From Metaphire vulgaris (lineage: Eukaryota > Annelida > Clitellata > Crassiclitellata > Megascolecidae), in assembly GCA_018105865.1 (NCBI GenBank), contig CM030849.1:1837013-1901012 (forward strand): 64,000 bases of DNA, read 5' to 3'. The stretch's first letter is position 1, and each line of letters starts with the position of its first letter. This document shows positions 45,585 to 57,242 of the stretch, in pieces. The notes under the pieces were generated by a model. The model worked only from the letters and a program-made list of their open reading frames with translations, was not told where the DNA came from and ran no database searches. The position numbers and the translations under genes were made by a program.

Positions 45585-45629
45585 CGATTGGAGTTTGACC
45601 AGAGCTACGCTCTGGTCAAACTCCAATCG
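45585..45629. repeat. Perfect 21-bp-arm hairpin with 3-base loop
   Basis: Arms 45585-45605 and 45609-45629 (CGATTGGAGTTTGACCAGAG...) are exact complements around the loop TAC. Confidence 0.95.
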
Positions 45630-46106
45630 ATGATTGACAGCTGATGAAGAGGTTCAAGGGTTGACGCTTGACTTCTAGCAATGAATGGCTTGCCAAGGCA
45701 AAAGGAAGTAAGTAGATGTTTTCAGGGATGGAAAATCTTAGAAAGGATTTGAAACCGCAATTCACAAACGCATGCAAAACTTGTGCCAGACCCCAAGGTG
45801 GCGTAGCGTGCACTTGTGCCGCCCATAGCTCCTGGAATAAAACGCCCCAATTTGCTCTTATTATAGCTGACAAGCAAAAACGGTCGTCGCCGCTGATTTT
45901 GCCGCCCCCTCTAAATTTTTCTGACCCTTCGCTAAACCCATAGGTGGATTTAGAGTTTAATATTTGGGTAGGCTAGCATGGGGGTCTGGGGGTGCCATCC
46001 AGCACGCGATAGACCTGCATGGTGTTGATGGAAAAAACAATTTTTGTTTTGGTGGGATTATTTTTAAAGATCAGTCAGAGGGAAACAGCAAGACAGACTA
46101 TGGAGG

Positions 46107-46293
46107 CAGTGGCGGCTCCACCGGGGGGGACAGGGGGGCCCGTGCCCCCTATTGAGTGCCTGGCCCCCAGTGGCCCCCCAGTTGGGACCCTATACTTAAT
46201 GCTACATACATTAAACAACAAATGGTTGGCCCCCATGATTAGAAGTTGCTACCCCAACGGCCCCCCACTTGCCAAATCCTAGAGCCGCCACTG
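46107..46293. mobile_element. CAGTGGCGGCTC-type hAT MITE, intact
   Basis: 187 bp with ends CAGTGGCGGCTCCACCGG / CTAGAGCCGCCACTG and a perfect 8-bp target duplication TATGGAGG (46099-46106 and 46294-46301). Opposite orientation to 30576-30765. Confidence 0.9.
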
Positions 46294-46479
46294 TATGGAG
46301 GAAATGCTAATCGGAAGAGATGTGTATTAAGCCTAGATCTGAAAATGCTCAATTTATAACGAAAGTGATTATACATGGTTGGGGGTCGTCACATAATAAG
46401 GAATTGAATTGAAGGGGTCGCGGCACTGTAAAGGTTGAGAACCGCTGATCTAGGCACTAGCTGTTTCGTTGTAAGCCTA

Positions 46480-46815
46480 CATGCCCGAAATATTGCAGCG
46501 CCTCGATCTTTTGCACATGTTGATGAACCGTCTTTCTGTATCTAACAGTTGCGAAACCTCTTCATTGGATTTTTCTCTCTATCCAACTTTGCATTTGCGT
46601 GTAATACGCAATGAGTACATTTCGAAAGCATCTATTTCTGTAGTTTTTTTCTTCAAAGTCCAGTTTTCACGTCCATAGGCCTATATGATGCTGTGCTCCA
46701 TGCGACACATTCTATTATTCTCTTCTTCGTTCTAATGCTGATAGTTTTTATCTTTCCACATGTTTATCATTTTTCTGATGGCGACCCTTCCTTTTGTAAG
46801 TCTGGCAGGATCAGT
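46480..46815 (-). mobile_element. LINE reverse-transcriptase remnant
   Basis: The reverse strand gives ENWTLKKKTTEIDAFEMYSL and KSNEEVSQLLDTERR, matching the ExWTLKKxxxxxIDAFEMxCxRRxLRI ... NEEVL region of LINE polymerases, with stops and substitutions. Confidence 0.7.
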
Positions 46816-47504
46816 TAAAACATAATCAACTAAATTATTTTTCATATAATGAATATTAAAACAGGGCGCATAGTCCCAAACTACTCGAAATCACGTTACT
46901 AATGTCAAGTACCCAAATCCCGTGCGGTTTTCTATTTATAGTCCATCCTGTCGGGCAAATCGCACCGGGCTGAGAGCCTGAGACTTGTGAGATGAAAATC
47001 CTGCGCAGAAAAGATTTTTGCCAATTTTAAAAATTAATTCTGGAAAAATAACCTTTTTGATTGGATTTTTCGATGCATTTTTTCCGGAAGATCGAAGCTT
47101 AAGGGGACGTTCTAGTGCATCTAACGGGTAAATGGAATGATATTTTGCTTTATTATTCTTCTGTACAAGTGGTAGTCACACGAAAGGACTATATTTACAT
47201 CGATGCACAGTGAAACTCTGCATTGAGAACTTTTCTTAGTAAAAATCTGAATGTTGCGAATGATAAAATGTACAGTAGTGAGTCGAGACAGAGAGATATA
47301 AATGGTCCCGAGGACGCGCCTCTGAACTGTCGGAGATCGAGCATTGGCCGCGGCTCGGGCATGGACTTTTCAATACAGCTCTCTCCCACTTTGGATACTT
47401 TTAAAGAGACTTAAAACATGGTTATATCGCACGAGTTGTTTGTAACTTTGCAATGTGTTCACGCAGTTCATTTGAACGAGTTTAAATACCACATTAATCA
47501 GTAC

Positions 47505-47507
<3 letters not shown>

Positions 47508-47580
<73 letters not shown>
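47508..47580. repeat. (TAA)n microsatellite
   Basis: About 24 TAA triplets directly in front of the LINE remnant at 47583. Confidence 0.95.
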
Positions 47581-47581
<1 letters not shown>

Positions 47582-47582
47582 G

Positions 47583-47940
47583 ACATTAGTACGGCCTCAT
47601 GTAGAATACTGTGTACACTGTACAGGCATGGAATCCATTCTTGAAAAAGATGTAGAGCTTTTAGAAAAAGTGCAAAGACAAGCAACAAATATGGTCAATG
47701 GATGCCATAACTTTTCCACAGTGATTGGCAACATTAGAAAGGAGAGGAAAGGGAGGGGATTTGATAGAAACATACAAAATAACGACTGGGAAAGTAGATG
47801 TGTCATACGATCGATTCTTTACATTGGCACACTATAGCAGCAGAAGAGGCCACAAATGTAAATTGTTCAAGCATGAGCTAAGCACTAGAGTCGAAGAAGC
47901 GAGAGTTGCAATTGGCACAAACTGAAACACACTACAGGTG
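47583..47940 (+). mobile_element. LINE reverse-transcriptase C-terminal remnant
   Basis: Translates to LVRPHVEYCVHCTG, LEKDVELLEKVQRQATNMV and, one frame over, GGDLIETYKITTGKVD and HYSSRRGHKCKLFKH. These are the conserved C-terminal motifs of jockey/CR1-type reverse transcriptases, with one frame break near 47745. Confidence 0.85.
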
Positions 47941-48264
47941 CAATAACCATCCTGCCTGGTATGTCCTGCCAGGTACGTCCTGCCAGGTACTAAGCAGTTA
48001 GACTGCTTAGTTGATTAATGTCCGCTATATTGGTTGACAATAATTATCATTTACAGTACTGTACCAGCTGCTATGGGCTGTATATGCTGTCTCAATGACT
48101 GTTTGCTTTCACTTTATACTACTTGCTCTACTTGTAATAAGCCTGGAATGCTATTTCACCAGCTCGTTTTTTATATTCCCGGGCGTCCCGGTTTGGCCTG
48201 AAAATAATATGGTCACCTTGCACTACTACTACCACTACTACTAAGTAAGTAAGTAAATTCTGAT

Positions 48265-48265
<1 letters not shown>

Positions 48266-48345
<80 letters not shown>
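48266..48345. repeat. (TA)n microsatellite
   Basis: About 38 TA dinucleotides leading into the hairpin. Confidence 0.95.
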
Positions 48346-48348
<3 letters not shown>

Positions 48349-48475
48349 CATAGCAAGGGCCAAAGTCAAGGGTGCTTTACAAGGAACATTATATATATAT
48401 ATATATATATTGATATATATATATATATATATGTTCCTTGTAAAGCACCCTTGACTTTGGCCCTTGCTATGTTAT
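48345..48475. repeat. Perfect 45-bp inverted repeat of a retroposon 3' end
   Basis: Arms 48345-48389 and 48431-48475 are exact reverse complements around a 41-base TA-rich loop. The arm (ATAACATAGCAAGGGCCAAA...) is the same sequence that precedes (TAA)n tails elsewhere (16975, 55060). Confidence 0.95.
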
Positions 48476-48800
48476 GGCGCTATATAAATTGTCATGAACA
48501 ATAACAATATATATATATAGTGCTTTGGAAGTAGTAACACAGTGGCTGCTTATTTTATGGGGACTGGTTGTGGCTGCCAGAAATAATTAATATCTTCAGT
48601 TACGATGTGTCTTGGCAGTTTTTTCTGATTTGCTGCTAAATGTACATTAAAGTTCTAACACTGGAATTCTTCAGAAGAGCTTTTACTGGACTGTGGAAGA
48701 TAAAATTTGCAAATAGATATTAATCGCTTGATTATTTTTCTTATCTTTGCACTGTTTGAACAATTTCTTCAGATATTTGTTGTTCACTCATTACTTGAGT

Positions 48801-48875
48801 ATTTGTTTAACTTTATCAGTTTTTTGAGAGAACTCTACTAGGGTCTTACAAAAAAACTGATAAAGTTAAACAAAT
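48801..48875. repeat. 25-bp inverted repeat
   Basis: Arms 48801-48825 and 48851-48875 (ATTTGTTTAACTTTATCAG...) are perfect complements with a 25-base loop. Confidence 0.9.
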
Positions 48876-48909
48876 ATCATATTATGTGATATTATATTGT
48901 TATATACAC

Positions 48910-48910
<1 letters not shown>

Positions 48911-48998
<88 letters not shown>

Positions 48999-49050
48999 CA
49001 GCAGCAGCAGCAGCAGCAGCGGCAGCAGCAGCAGCAGCAGTAGCAGTAGT
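48911..49050. repeat. (AGT)n-(AGC)n microsatellite
   Basis: About 30 AGT triplets followed by AGC triplets and a few GGC/AGT interruptions. Confidence 0.95.
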
Positions 49051-49299
49051 ATTATTAACTAGACAATTTATATAGTGCAATAAGCATGGCAAAAATGGCC
49101 AAAGACAAGAGTATTTTACAATACTACATTTACCCAATATACAATATGCATTGTTTTGTGTTGGTGAGATATCTTGTGAAAGTAATCCCTTTGCAAACGG
49201 ATTCAAAGGCTATCTCGGAAAACTAGGTTATTGAATGCGGAGAGTTGCTTCAGTGGTTTTCACACAGGCTTACTTAGCCTTCTAAACCACTTAAAATCA

Positions 49300-49347
<48 letters not shown>

Positions 49348-50059
49348 GGCCACCCTGAAACTGCTTGGTAGGGATTACTTTCTCAAGTCTTCTAGAAGTT
49401 CTAATTCATGTCCCACATTCATGTAAGCTTAGGCTAGCTGACTAGTTGTATTACACAATGTTACCAACCAGTAATTCAGAGAGAACCCGGGCCCACTATT
49501 TGCCAAGTGTATTACCCTGATACCTAAGTCCTAGATCTGTCCTAATCTAAACATGCATGCATGCTATTTACAATGAATTAGTTATCCCAGTTTCGTCCAG
49601 GGCAGCTGGGATATCTCATCAATCTTCATGATGGGTGAATGAAAAGACAATATCCTATACCGCCTCTCCCGGCGCCCAATCAATATAGTACAAAGCAAAT
49701 CGATATTATATAGGTGATTGGGTGGTATATACCGGTACTTTCAGCCGTAATCAATGGTAGCCAGTAACCCCTAGCCGAGCTGCCCTGGATGACAAAGGGA
49801 AGGATGTAACTGCAATTACTGTAGTATAACTGATGCAGTACAGGATGGGACGAGGAAGTAAGATGCAGCCTAAATCTTTCATTTAATTTAATTTAAATTT
49901 AATTTAATTAGCTTTTTATATCGCGCCTAATCAATTAATGTTAGCAAGCGCATTACAATTAATGTCAATTATTATTATTACTTTCATGTGCTGAATGTAA
50001 AAAGTTTTTGCTCAGTATGGGTAGGGTAGGCATTTTGCTGTACCCACACATCTCTAATT

Positions 50060-50250
50060 TCTACGTTAGGGACCATGGATTTCCACTTTGTTCGATCTTG
50101 GCATCCTCTTATTAATTCAATGTTATTCTTTACTCCCTCAATTCCTTCTGGTAGGCAGTCTACATCTATAGGTGTTTCTCTGCCTTCCTGTTGCTCTTTT
50201 TCCCTCCATTTTCCCGGTTATTGCCAATTTCTCCAGGCCTTAGACACACT
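50060..50250 (-). mobile_element. LINE reverse-transcriptase C-terminal remnant
   Basis: The reverse strand gives ITGKMEGKRATGRQR and, after a frame change, IELIRGCQDRTKWKSMVP, matching the LINE C-terminus seen at 9826-9963. Confidence 0.65.
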
Positions 50251-50370
50251 TTGTTTGCTTGTGTTGTATTGTTAACAATTGATAAATATGCAGATTTAGT
50301 GCAACTGTATAGTACTGTAGAACTTGATGCTTGAAGCACAAACTTTAAGCTTTGACACCAAAAGACTGGT

Positions 50371-50451
50371 TTAACCCTTTAACTGGGTGCCCCGAGTAAT
50401 GCTCGTTCTTTTTACATTGAGTTACAAATAGTTGCCCAGTTAAGGGGTTAA
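50371..50451. mobile_element. TTAA-bounded palindromic MITE (piggyBac-like)
   Basis: 81 bp from TTAACCCTTTAACTGGG to GCCCAGTTAAGGGGTTAA. Confidence 0.7.
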
Positions 50452-50518
50452 ACCAAATGTATTTCAACTTTTCCAATTGTATGATTTTTAACAAAAACAT
50501 GTGTGACAGCATAATTTT

Positions 50519-50520
<2 letters not shown>

Positions 50521-50575
<55 letters not shown>
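50521..50575. repeat. (TAA)n microsatellite
   Basis: About 18 TAA triplets. Confidence 0.95.
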
Positions 50576-50577
<2 letters not shown>

Positions 50578-51097
50578 TCGTTGCCACAATGTTATTAAAC
50601 AACTCATCAATAAATAATAATATTATTATTAATATTAATATTAATAGCACTATTAATTGATAGATGATTGTAATATGGTATGTAATAACAGTGTGGACGA
50701 TAATAGTGATTCTAGTGAATATGATAATAGTGGAAATGATTGTAATATGTAACAATTGTAATAATTTTGAATCAGACTGCATACTATAGTGCGTAGTTTT
50801 GAAGTATATCCATAAGACAACTATTTAGAGTAACTTGGTCTCCCTTAGAAAACCTAATGAGTTCAACCTATTTGTCATGTTTTTAACTGACTTTATCCCG
50901 GACCTGGCAATTATATTATAGAGCAAACAGGTGGCACATGATGGCTGCATGTAGCGGAATGCCTCCTTTCAGGTAGATTTATGTGATTTGAGTTTGACAA
51001 ATTAAATTGAAAACGTTTTTTGGGGAAATGATGAAGCTCTACATTTTGCACATTTTGCATTAACTAGGCTTTGGTGATTGTTTTCATAAGTAACTAT

Positions 51098-51226
<129 letters not shown>

Positions 51227-51527
51227 GTGTGTGTGTGGCAACCACTATAATAAATTGCTCTCAACAGTTAATAGTCCTGTTCTCCTAGATAACTTTTGAA
51301 TTAATTTGTTATTTCAATTTTGCTGCCTTTTCTTCCAAACTGTTTCCTAAATTCACTACCCAAGCACTACATTTTTCCCTTTGTCCCACCCTCTGCTTGA
51401 ACAGTTTGCAATTGTGGCCTGTGTTCTGCTATAATGTGCTAATGTAAAGAATCCAGCATACATCTGCTATGTTTCTATTAAATATTCTGTCTATCAGTCT
51501 CTGTCACCATCTGTCTATCTGTCACCA

Positions 51528-51534
<7 letters not shown>

Positions 51535-51574
<40 letters not shown>

Positions 51575-51617
51575 GTCACCATCTGTCTGTCTGTCTGTCT
51601 GTCTCTCTGTCTGTCTG

Positions 51618-51648
<31 letters not shown>

Positions 51649-51679
51649 GTCTGTCTCTGTCTGTCTCTCTCTGTCTCTC

Positions 51680-51752
<73 letters not shown>
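51535..51752. repeat. (CTGT)n tetranucleotide array
   Basis: Over 200 bases of CTGT with CTCT and CTAT interruptions. A smaller array of the same type is at about 12637-12700. Confidence 0.95.
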
Positions 51753-51754
<2 letters not shown>

Positions 51755-52269
51755 GTCTCTCCTTTCTAACATTAATCCACGTTATCAAAATCTTTTTGAC
51801 TGTAACAGCTTGTTAGTGCATTATTTTGGCCACAAGGTACTGGTTCCACGGTGTCCCTTTTGCCCATGCATCTTACTCTTGTGTTTGCTCAAGGTAGGGG
51901 AGAAAACCACGGAACCAGGTATAGCATAGTGTCTCGGTTAGATCCTTAAGGACTGGTGTTGACCTCTGACCCTCTTGTCATGTGCTTTTTGTTTAAACAA
52001 CAGGAGTAGACTGTGTCTGATATGATTCATAGTCAAGAGGCATCCGCCGACTGAGGTAAGCGTTTTCAGATATTCCTCTGTGCATTGCCTTATTTATCAA
52101 CAGATGCTGGGGTGGGTGGGGGCAGGTGAGGGTGGGGGGAGGGGTGTCAGTCTCCCATGAAATAAAAGAGGGGTTGCCTGCAATGGGGGGATAGGTTCTA
52201 GATTTCTGTGCACATGCTGAAGAGATAGAGGCCAATGAGTGAGTGAAATTAGGATTGGTATTCTATAGT

Positions 52270-52460
52270 CAGGGGCGGCGCTGGGTTTTGTTGGCTGGGT
52301 GGGTCTAATGCAATCTACACAACTAGGATCCGGCTCAAACTACCCTCGCCCCCGCCCCCAATCAAAACTTCTCTGTGGATTTGCACAATTTGCTCAGGTG
52401 TCCCTGCCCGAGGCTGGGTGGGTCCAGACCCGCGGACCCACCCCCTTAGCGCCGCCCCTG
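52270..52460. mobile_element. hAT-like MITE, CAGGGGCGGCGCT ends
   Basis: 191 bp with ends CAGGGGCGGCGCTGGG / TTAGCGCCGCCCCTG and flanks TCTATAGT/TTTATAGT (7 of 8). Confidence 0.8.
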
Positions 52461-52579
52461 TTTATAGTCTTTGAATATTCAGCATTTGTTCATTTTTTTT
52501 CTGGCAATGTAAACTGAAAAAGGTAATTAAAGCAAAGAATGAGCATAAGAAAATACATCATCCAAACAGTCATTGTAGG

Positions 52580-52690
52580 GAAACCCTGACTATTTGAATG
52601 ACGAAAGGCTGGTAAAAGGAACCGTGCTCGGAGTAATGGAAGGCGAAAACATCAGAGGAAGACCACTAAAAGAATGTATAGACAATATTA
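52580..52690 (+). mobile_element. LINE reverse-transcriptase C-terminal remnant
   Basis: Translates to VLGVMEGENIRGRPLKECID, like the (V)LGKxxGKRxRGRPxxxWID end of LINE polymerases. A TTAA-type MITE begins right after it at 52688. Confidence 0.5.
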
Positions 52691-52886
52691 ACCCCTTAAC
52701 TGGGTGCCCCGAGTAGCACTCATCCATTTTACATTGAGTTACATTAAATACACAGTTAAGAATGGTGCAACATGGACACACACACACACATATATATAAA
52801 TAATGTGTATGTGTATATATATATATATATATAGCATTATTTTTTTATTTTTATTTTTTATTTTTATTTTTATTTTTTTTTTTTTT

Positions 52887-52919
<33 letters not shown>

Positions 52920-53235
52920 CAAGATATATATATATATATATATGGGCTTACAAAGGTGAACTTAAATTGCACCAGACATCAACGGGTATTGTACCCAGGG
53001 AGATGAATGAATAAATGCATTTTCAGCATTTATTCATTATTTCTGGAAATGTAAATCTCATTTGAGATTTGGGATTAAATTCAGTTGGTTTGTATCCCAG
53101 ATTTTGTTCACAAGGTGTGGCAAAAATTTTTCGTGTTTCATCGAGACTAGATTTTTAACCCTTAACCATGTATTTAACTGTAAATTTTTAAATCTGGGAT
53201 CCTGTTATGGAATTAAATCCCAGTCAAGGTATATA

Positions 53236-53411
53236 CAGTAGAACTTTGTTATAACGGACTTGGTTATGACGAATCCTCGGTTATAACGTGCCGCAATGTA
53301 CAGTCCCATTTGATGCGCTATTGTATTGGATGATATTGGATGTAACGTAACTTGGATATAACGTATTCAATTCTGCAGACCCGCTAAGCACATTATAAAG
53401 AAGTTTAACTG
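53236..53411. mobile_element. pogo/Tigger-like MITE with TA duplication
   Basis: 176 bp, flanked by TA, with diverged inverted ends CAGTAGAACTTTGTTATAA and (reverse complement of the right end) CAGTTAAACTTCTTTATAA. Internal TTATAACG motifs are typical of this group. Confidence 0.75.
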
Positions 53412-53464
53412 TACAGCCCCCCACCCTCATTGGCCATGATGGTTGCCATATTCTGCTTCATATC

Positions 53465-53634
53465 CAGGGATATTTTTACACCCCCTTAACACCCCCAATT
53501 TGAGGTCGACACCCCCCAAATTTTGTAATGTGACAATGGCATGCATACAAAATGCATACTATTTAGCTCCAGACACCCCCCCCCCCAATTTGAGGTCGAC
53601 ACCCCCCAAATTCACAATCCTAGAAATATTCCTG
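53465..53634. mobile_element. CAGGGATATTT-type hAT MITE, intact
   Basis: 170 bp with ends CAGGGATATTTTTAC / TAGAAATATTCCTG and a perfect 8-bp duplication TTCATATC (53457-53464 and 53635-53642). Confidence 0.85.
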
Positions 53635-54223
53635 TTCATATCCTTGTTTTCTTTTAATTATTTCTTGCACTAAAGGATATATCTTAAGTTGTGTAAATAC
53701 CGGTACATCAGATGCACATACATTAAGCATCATTGATATACCGGTAATATCCGCATGTGCGAGAAATCATGCTACACTGTGAATAATTTTCATCGTATGA
53801 CTATTAATGGCCCCTATCATTGATTTTGCCTTGTCATCATGCACTTTATGCAGCACTCTGAGATCGTTCCATATTGATGCTGTCTTTCTAGTGTCTATTA
53901 ATGGTATATTAGTGATTAGCTTCTATTGACTTTCCATAGGGTTTGACAAAGCTGATCTCTAATGACTATAGATGGGCCTTTTCATAAATTTTGCCTTGTC
54001 ATCGACACTCATTGTGCACTATATAAGTGTATATATCATCTTGAATTTCTTTGATAATTGATGCTTTCTTTCTGGCATGTATTGGTTATGATATAGCTTC
54101 TAGTGACGTCACACAGGACTTCAGCAGAGTTGATCTATAATGATAGTGGAATGTACACTGTTGTATGTTGGACTTGCAGCAGTTTTGGTGTTCCTCATGT
54201 TTTGCAGCTCAGTTCTGGACAAG

Positions 54224-54838
54224 ATGGCATCAAGAAAGCTGATAATCGTCGACATTATTCTTGCCGTGCTCGGTGTTATTCTCCTTGTTGTTGGATTGTC
54301 CCTTTTCCCAGTCTTTGACAAGAAAATCAAGGAATCTATTGAAAAGGTTGGTTATAATACACTCTTTTATACAAATCTGTATAAATCGGATATATGTAAC
54401 AAGTGCATTGAGCATACATAGACTGATAATAGAGGGTCTTAGAATTATATTGTATCTTATGATCAAAGCATAGGCTGCAATGCAATGTTTTTGCCCATAA
54501 TCCTAGAAATTTGTATGTAAAAATGTTTCTGTTTTTGAAAATGATTTTGGTATAATATTATAGTACTAATAATAATAGTAGGGTTTATAGTGGTTCAGTA
54601 GTATCTATCAGTAGATATGTCCTGTGTGTATGAGAACCACTATGTTCTATCCATCCAGTCATTGACATTATGGTCTTGCTGTGTAATCTCATTCTTTGTC
54701 CTCTTGTAGGTTTCTTCCTGTATTCTCCTATTTTTGTCTTCTTGTCTTTGCATTTACAAATAACAACAAAACTTTGCAGTATACAATGTGTCATAAATGC
54801 CTCATTTTCAGTTACTGTGTTCACTATTATTATTATTA

Positions 54839-54888
<50 letters not shown>

Positions 54889-54931
54889 GTTGTTGTTGTT
54901 GTTGTTGTTACTGTGCTCACATTATTATTAT

Positions 54932-55017
<86 letters not shown>

Positions 55018-57171
55018 TTTTTATTATTAATTAAGTCTATCTATAGATCCTAGTAAGCATAGCAAAGGCTAAAGTCAAGAGTGCTTAACAAGGGACACTA
55101 TAAGGAGTGTTAATCACATGCATCTTAAGGCACTTAATAAACAGTTCAGGGCAGGTCACGATTGTCACTACTTCTAGAATACTTGATTCTAGTCTAGAGG
55201 CTATACAAGTCAATGGTAGGAATTAGGAATAGGTTTGGTTAATTAATTGGATTTTGACTTTTTAGTCGAATTATTTCATTCCGTTTTTTGCAGAATGTCA
55301 GACTTGAGAATTCTAGCGAGGGATTCAATACATGGAAAGAGCCTCCAGCCCCAATCTACATCTCTTTCTACTTTTTCAACGTCTCAAATGCTGAAGACAT
55401 TATTAAAAATGGTTCAAAACCCATTTTGAAGGAGTTTGGGCCCTTCACCTATAGGTAACAAAGCCTGAATATAGTGATCTTAAAAGTAAGACAGAGGTTG
55501 CTTCAAGGACTTATTGCCTGTATGAGAATTGAAAGTTAGCACCTTCAGTTTTCTTGGCATCAGCTGAGTGAAGATTGTTGCCTTTACTTCCACACTGTAG
55601 ACACCTACCATTGAACTGTTATACCACCATGGGATTAGAAGTGATAAAAAGTTAACAGTTTGCATTGTATTGTATTAAAAGGCGTATCATGTAAATGGTT
55701 TTTATTAAACTGTATTATAAGTGTTATAATAGCATACATCGAATTGTTTTAAAAGTGGTATAACGTGAATAGTTTGCAGGGAATTGTATTAAAGGGGGTT
55801 TAATGTAAATAATGTTTCAATGGTGTTTTTTTGGCATTAGATATAAAATTTAATGTGAATTCACTTTAACCTGATTAAGTGCATTTAACATTATATATCT
55901 CGCATAACATCTGTGTAGATGCATGTGGTTAAGGCTTTCCAGAGTCCATGATTTTAAATTGGTTTTATTGTTAACGAACGTAGTTTTTAAGAGGCAAACT
56001 GTTCACTTTACGCCGGAAACAAGAGTGTAAAATTACAGAAGCTGCTTTACAGAAATACGAACTGTCTGTTAGACTACAGACTTGTATTCATGGTTAGCTA
56101 CAGTGGTGCACAAAAGTCTGAAACCATGTGCTCTTTATGCAGTTAATTTTGCAATTATATTATTATTTTGGTTTATCTTGCTGATTTACAGAGGAGAAGA
56201 CATCAAATGGAAGGAAAGAATATAAAAAATAGAACAGGGGTTCATCCATATAGTACGTACGCAAAAAAGCACATTTTCAACCTCATCCCCGTTTGTACAC
56301 CGTACATAGACATAATTTCTTAAATCCAAACCCCCTCCTCTCGTGCGTACATACTATACGGATGGACCCTAGAAGAAATGGAAAAACTTTGAAAGCAGAA
56401 GTTGATGCGAGATTTTTGTACACTGCTGTACTTAACCTGCGCTAAGATTATCGCATTTTTTCTTTCGTTTCGTAGGGAATATCGGAAGAAGACCGATATC
56501 GATTTCTACGATAACGGCGACAAGATACGCTACCGAGAACACAAGTACTACACGTTTGACCGAGAGTCATCCGCTCATAACGAGACCTTTGAGATCTGCA
56601 CTCTTAACATTCCCATGCTGGTGCGTTTTTTTATCGCGTCTAGCAGCTTGATAAGTATGCGGGAATGGTGGGTACTTGCCATCCATTTACGTTGTTAGTG
56701 CATCAGACTTTTTTGTTTTGATCCCCCCCCCCCATTACCTTGCCTTACAATTTGGGTGTCCTTATCTGGTCTGGATGCACGGGACAGATCGATAATTTTA
56801 AGGGTTTTCATCTAAGAAAAAATGTTGACGAGCAAAAAAGGTGGCCGAGTCAATTTGGATGATGCATCTGGTGGATGCCCGGGGCCACCACCCCATCGCG
56901 GCCCCCCACCCCACCCCCCACTGCACGCTATTGACTGTGGTGTTGTGTGTTTCCAGACAATTGCTACTCAAGTGAGGTTTCACTGGTATGGCGTACAACT
57001 CTTGCTGGCCGACATGTTGGAATGGCTTGGGGAGTCGCTGTTCCAGTGTCATTCCGTCCAGGAGCTTCTCTGGGGCTACACTCCGAAGTCGGTCAAGGAG
57101 GTCAACGACTTTATGAAGAGGCACAAGATCAAGATCAGGATCAACTTCACCTTTGGAATTTATTCTGGGGT

Positions 57172-57242
<71 letters not shown>

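Noticed and set aside
51469..51816. Cys/Leu/Ser-rich protein in the CTGT array
   Set aside because: Simple translation of a tetranucleotide repeat.
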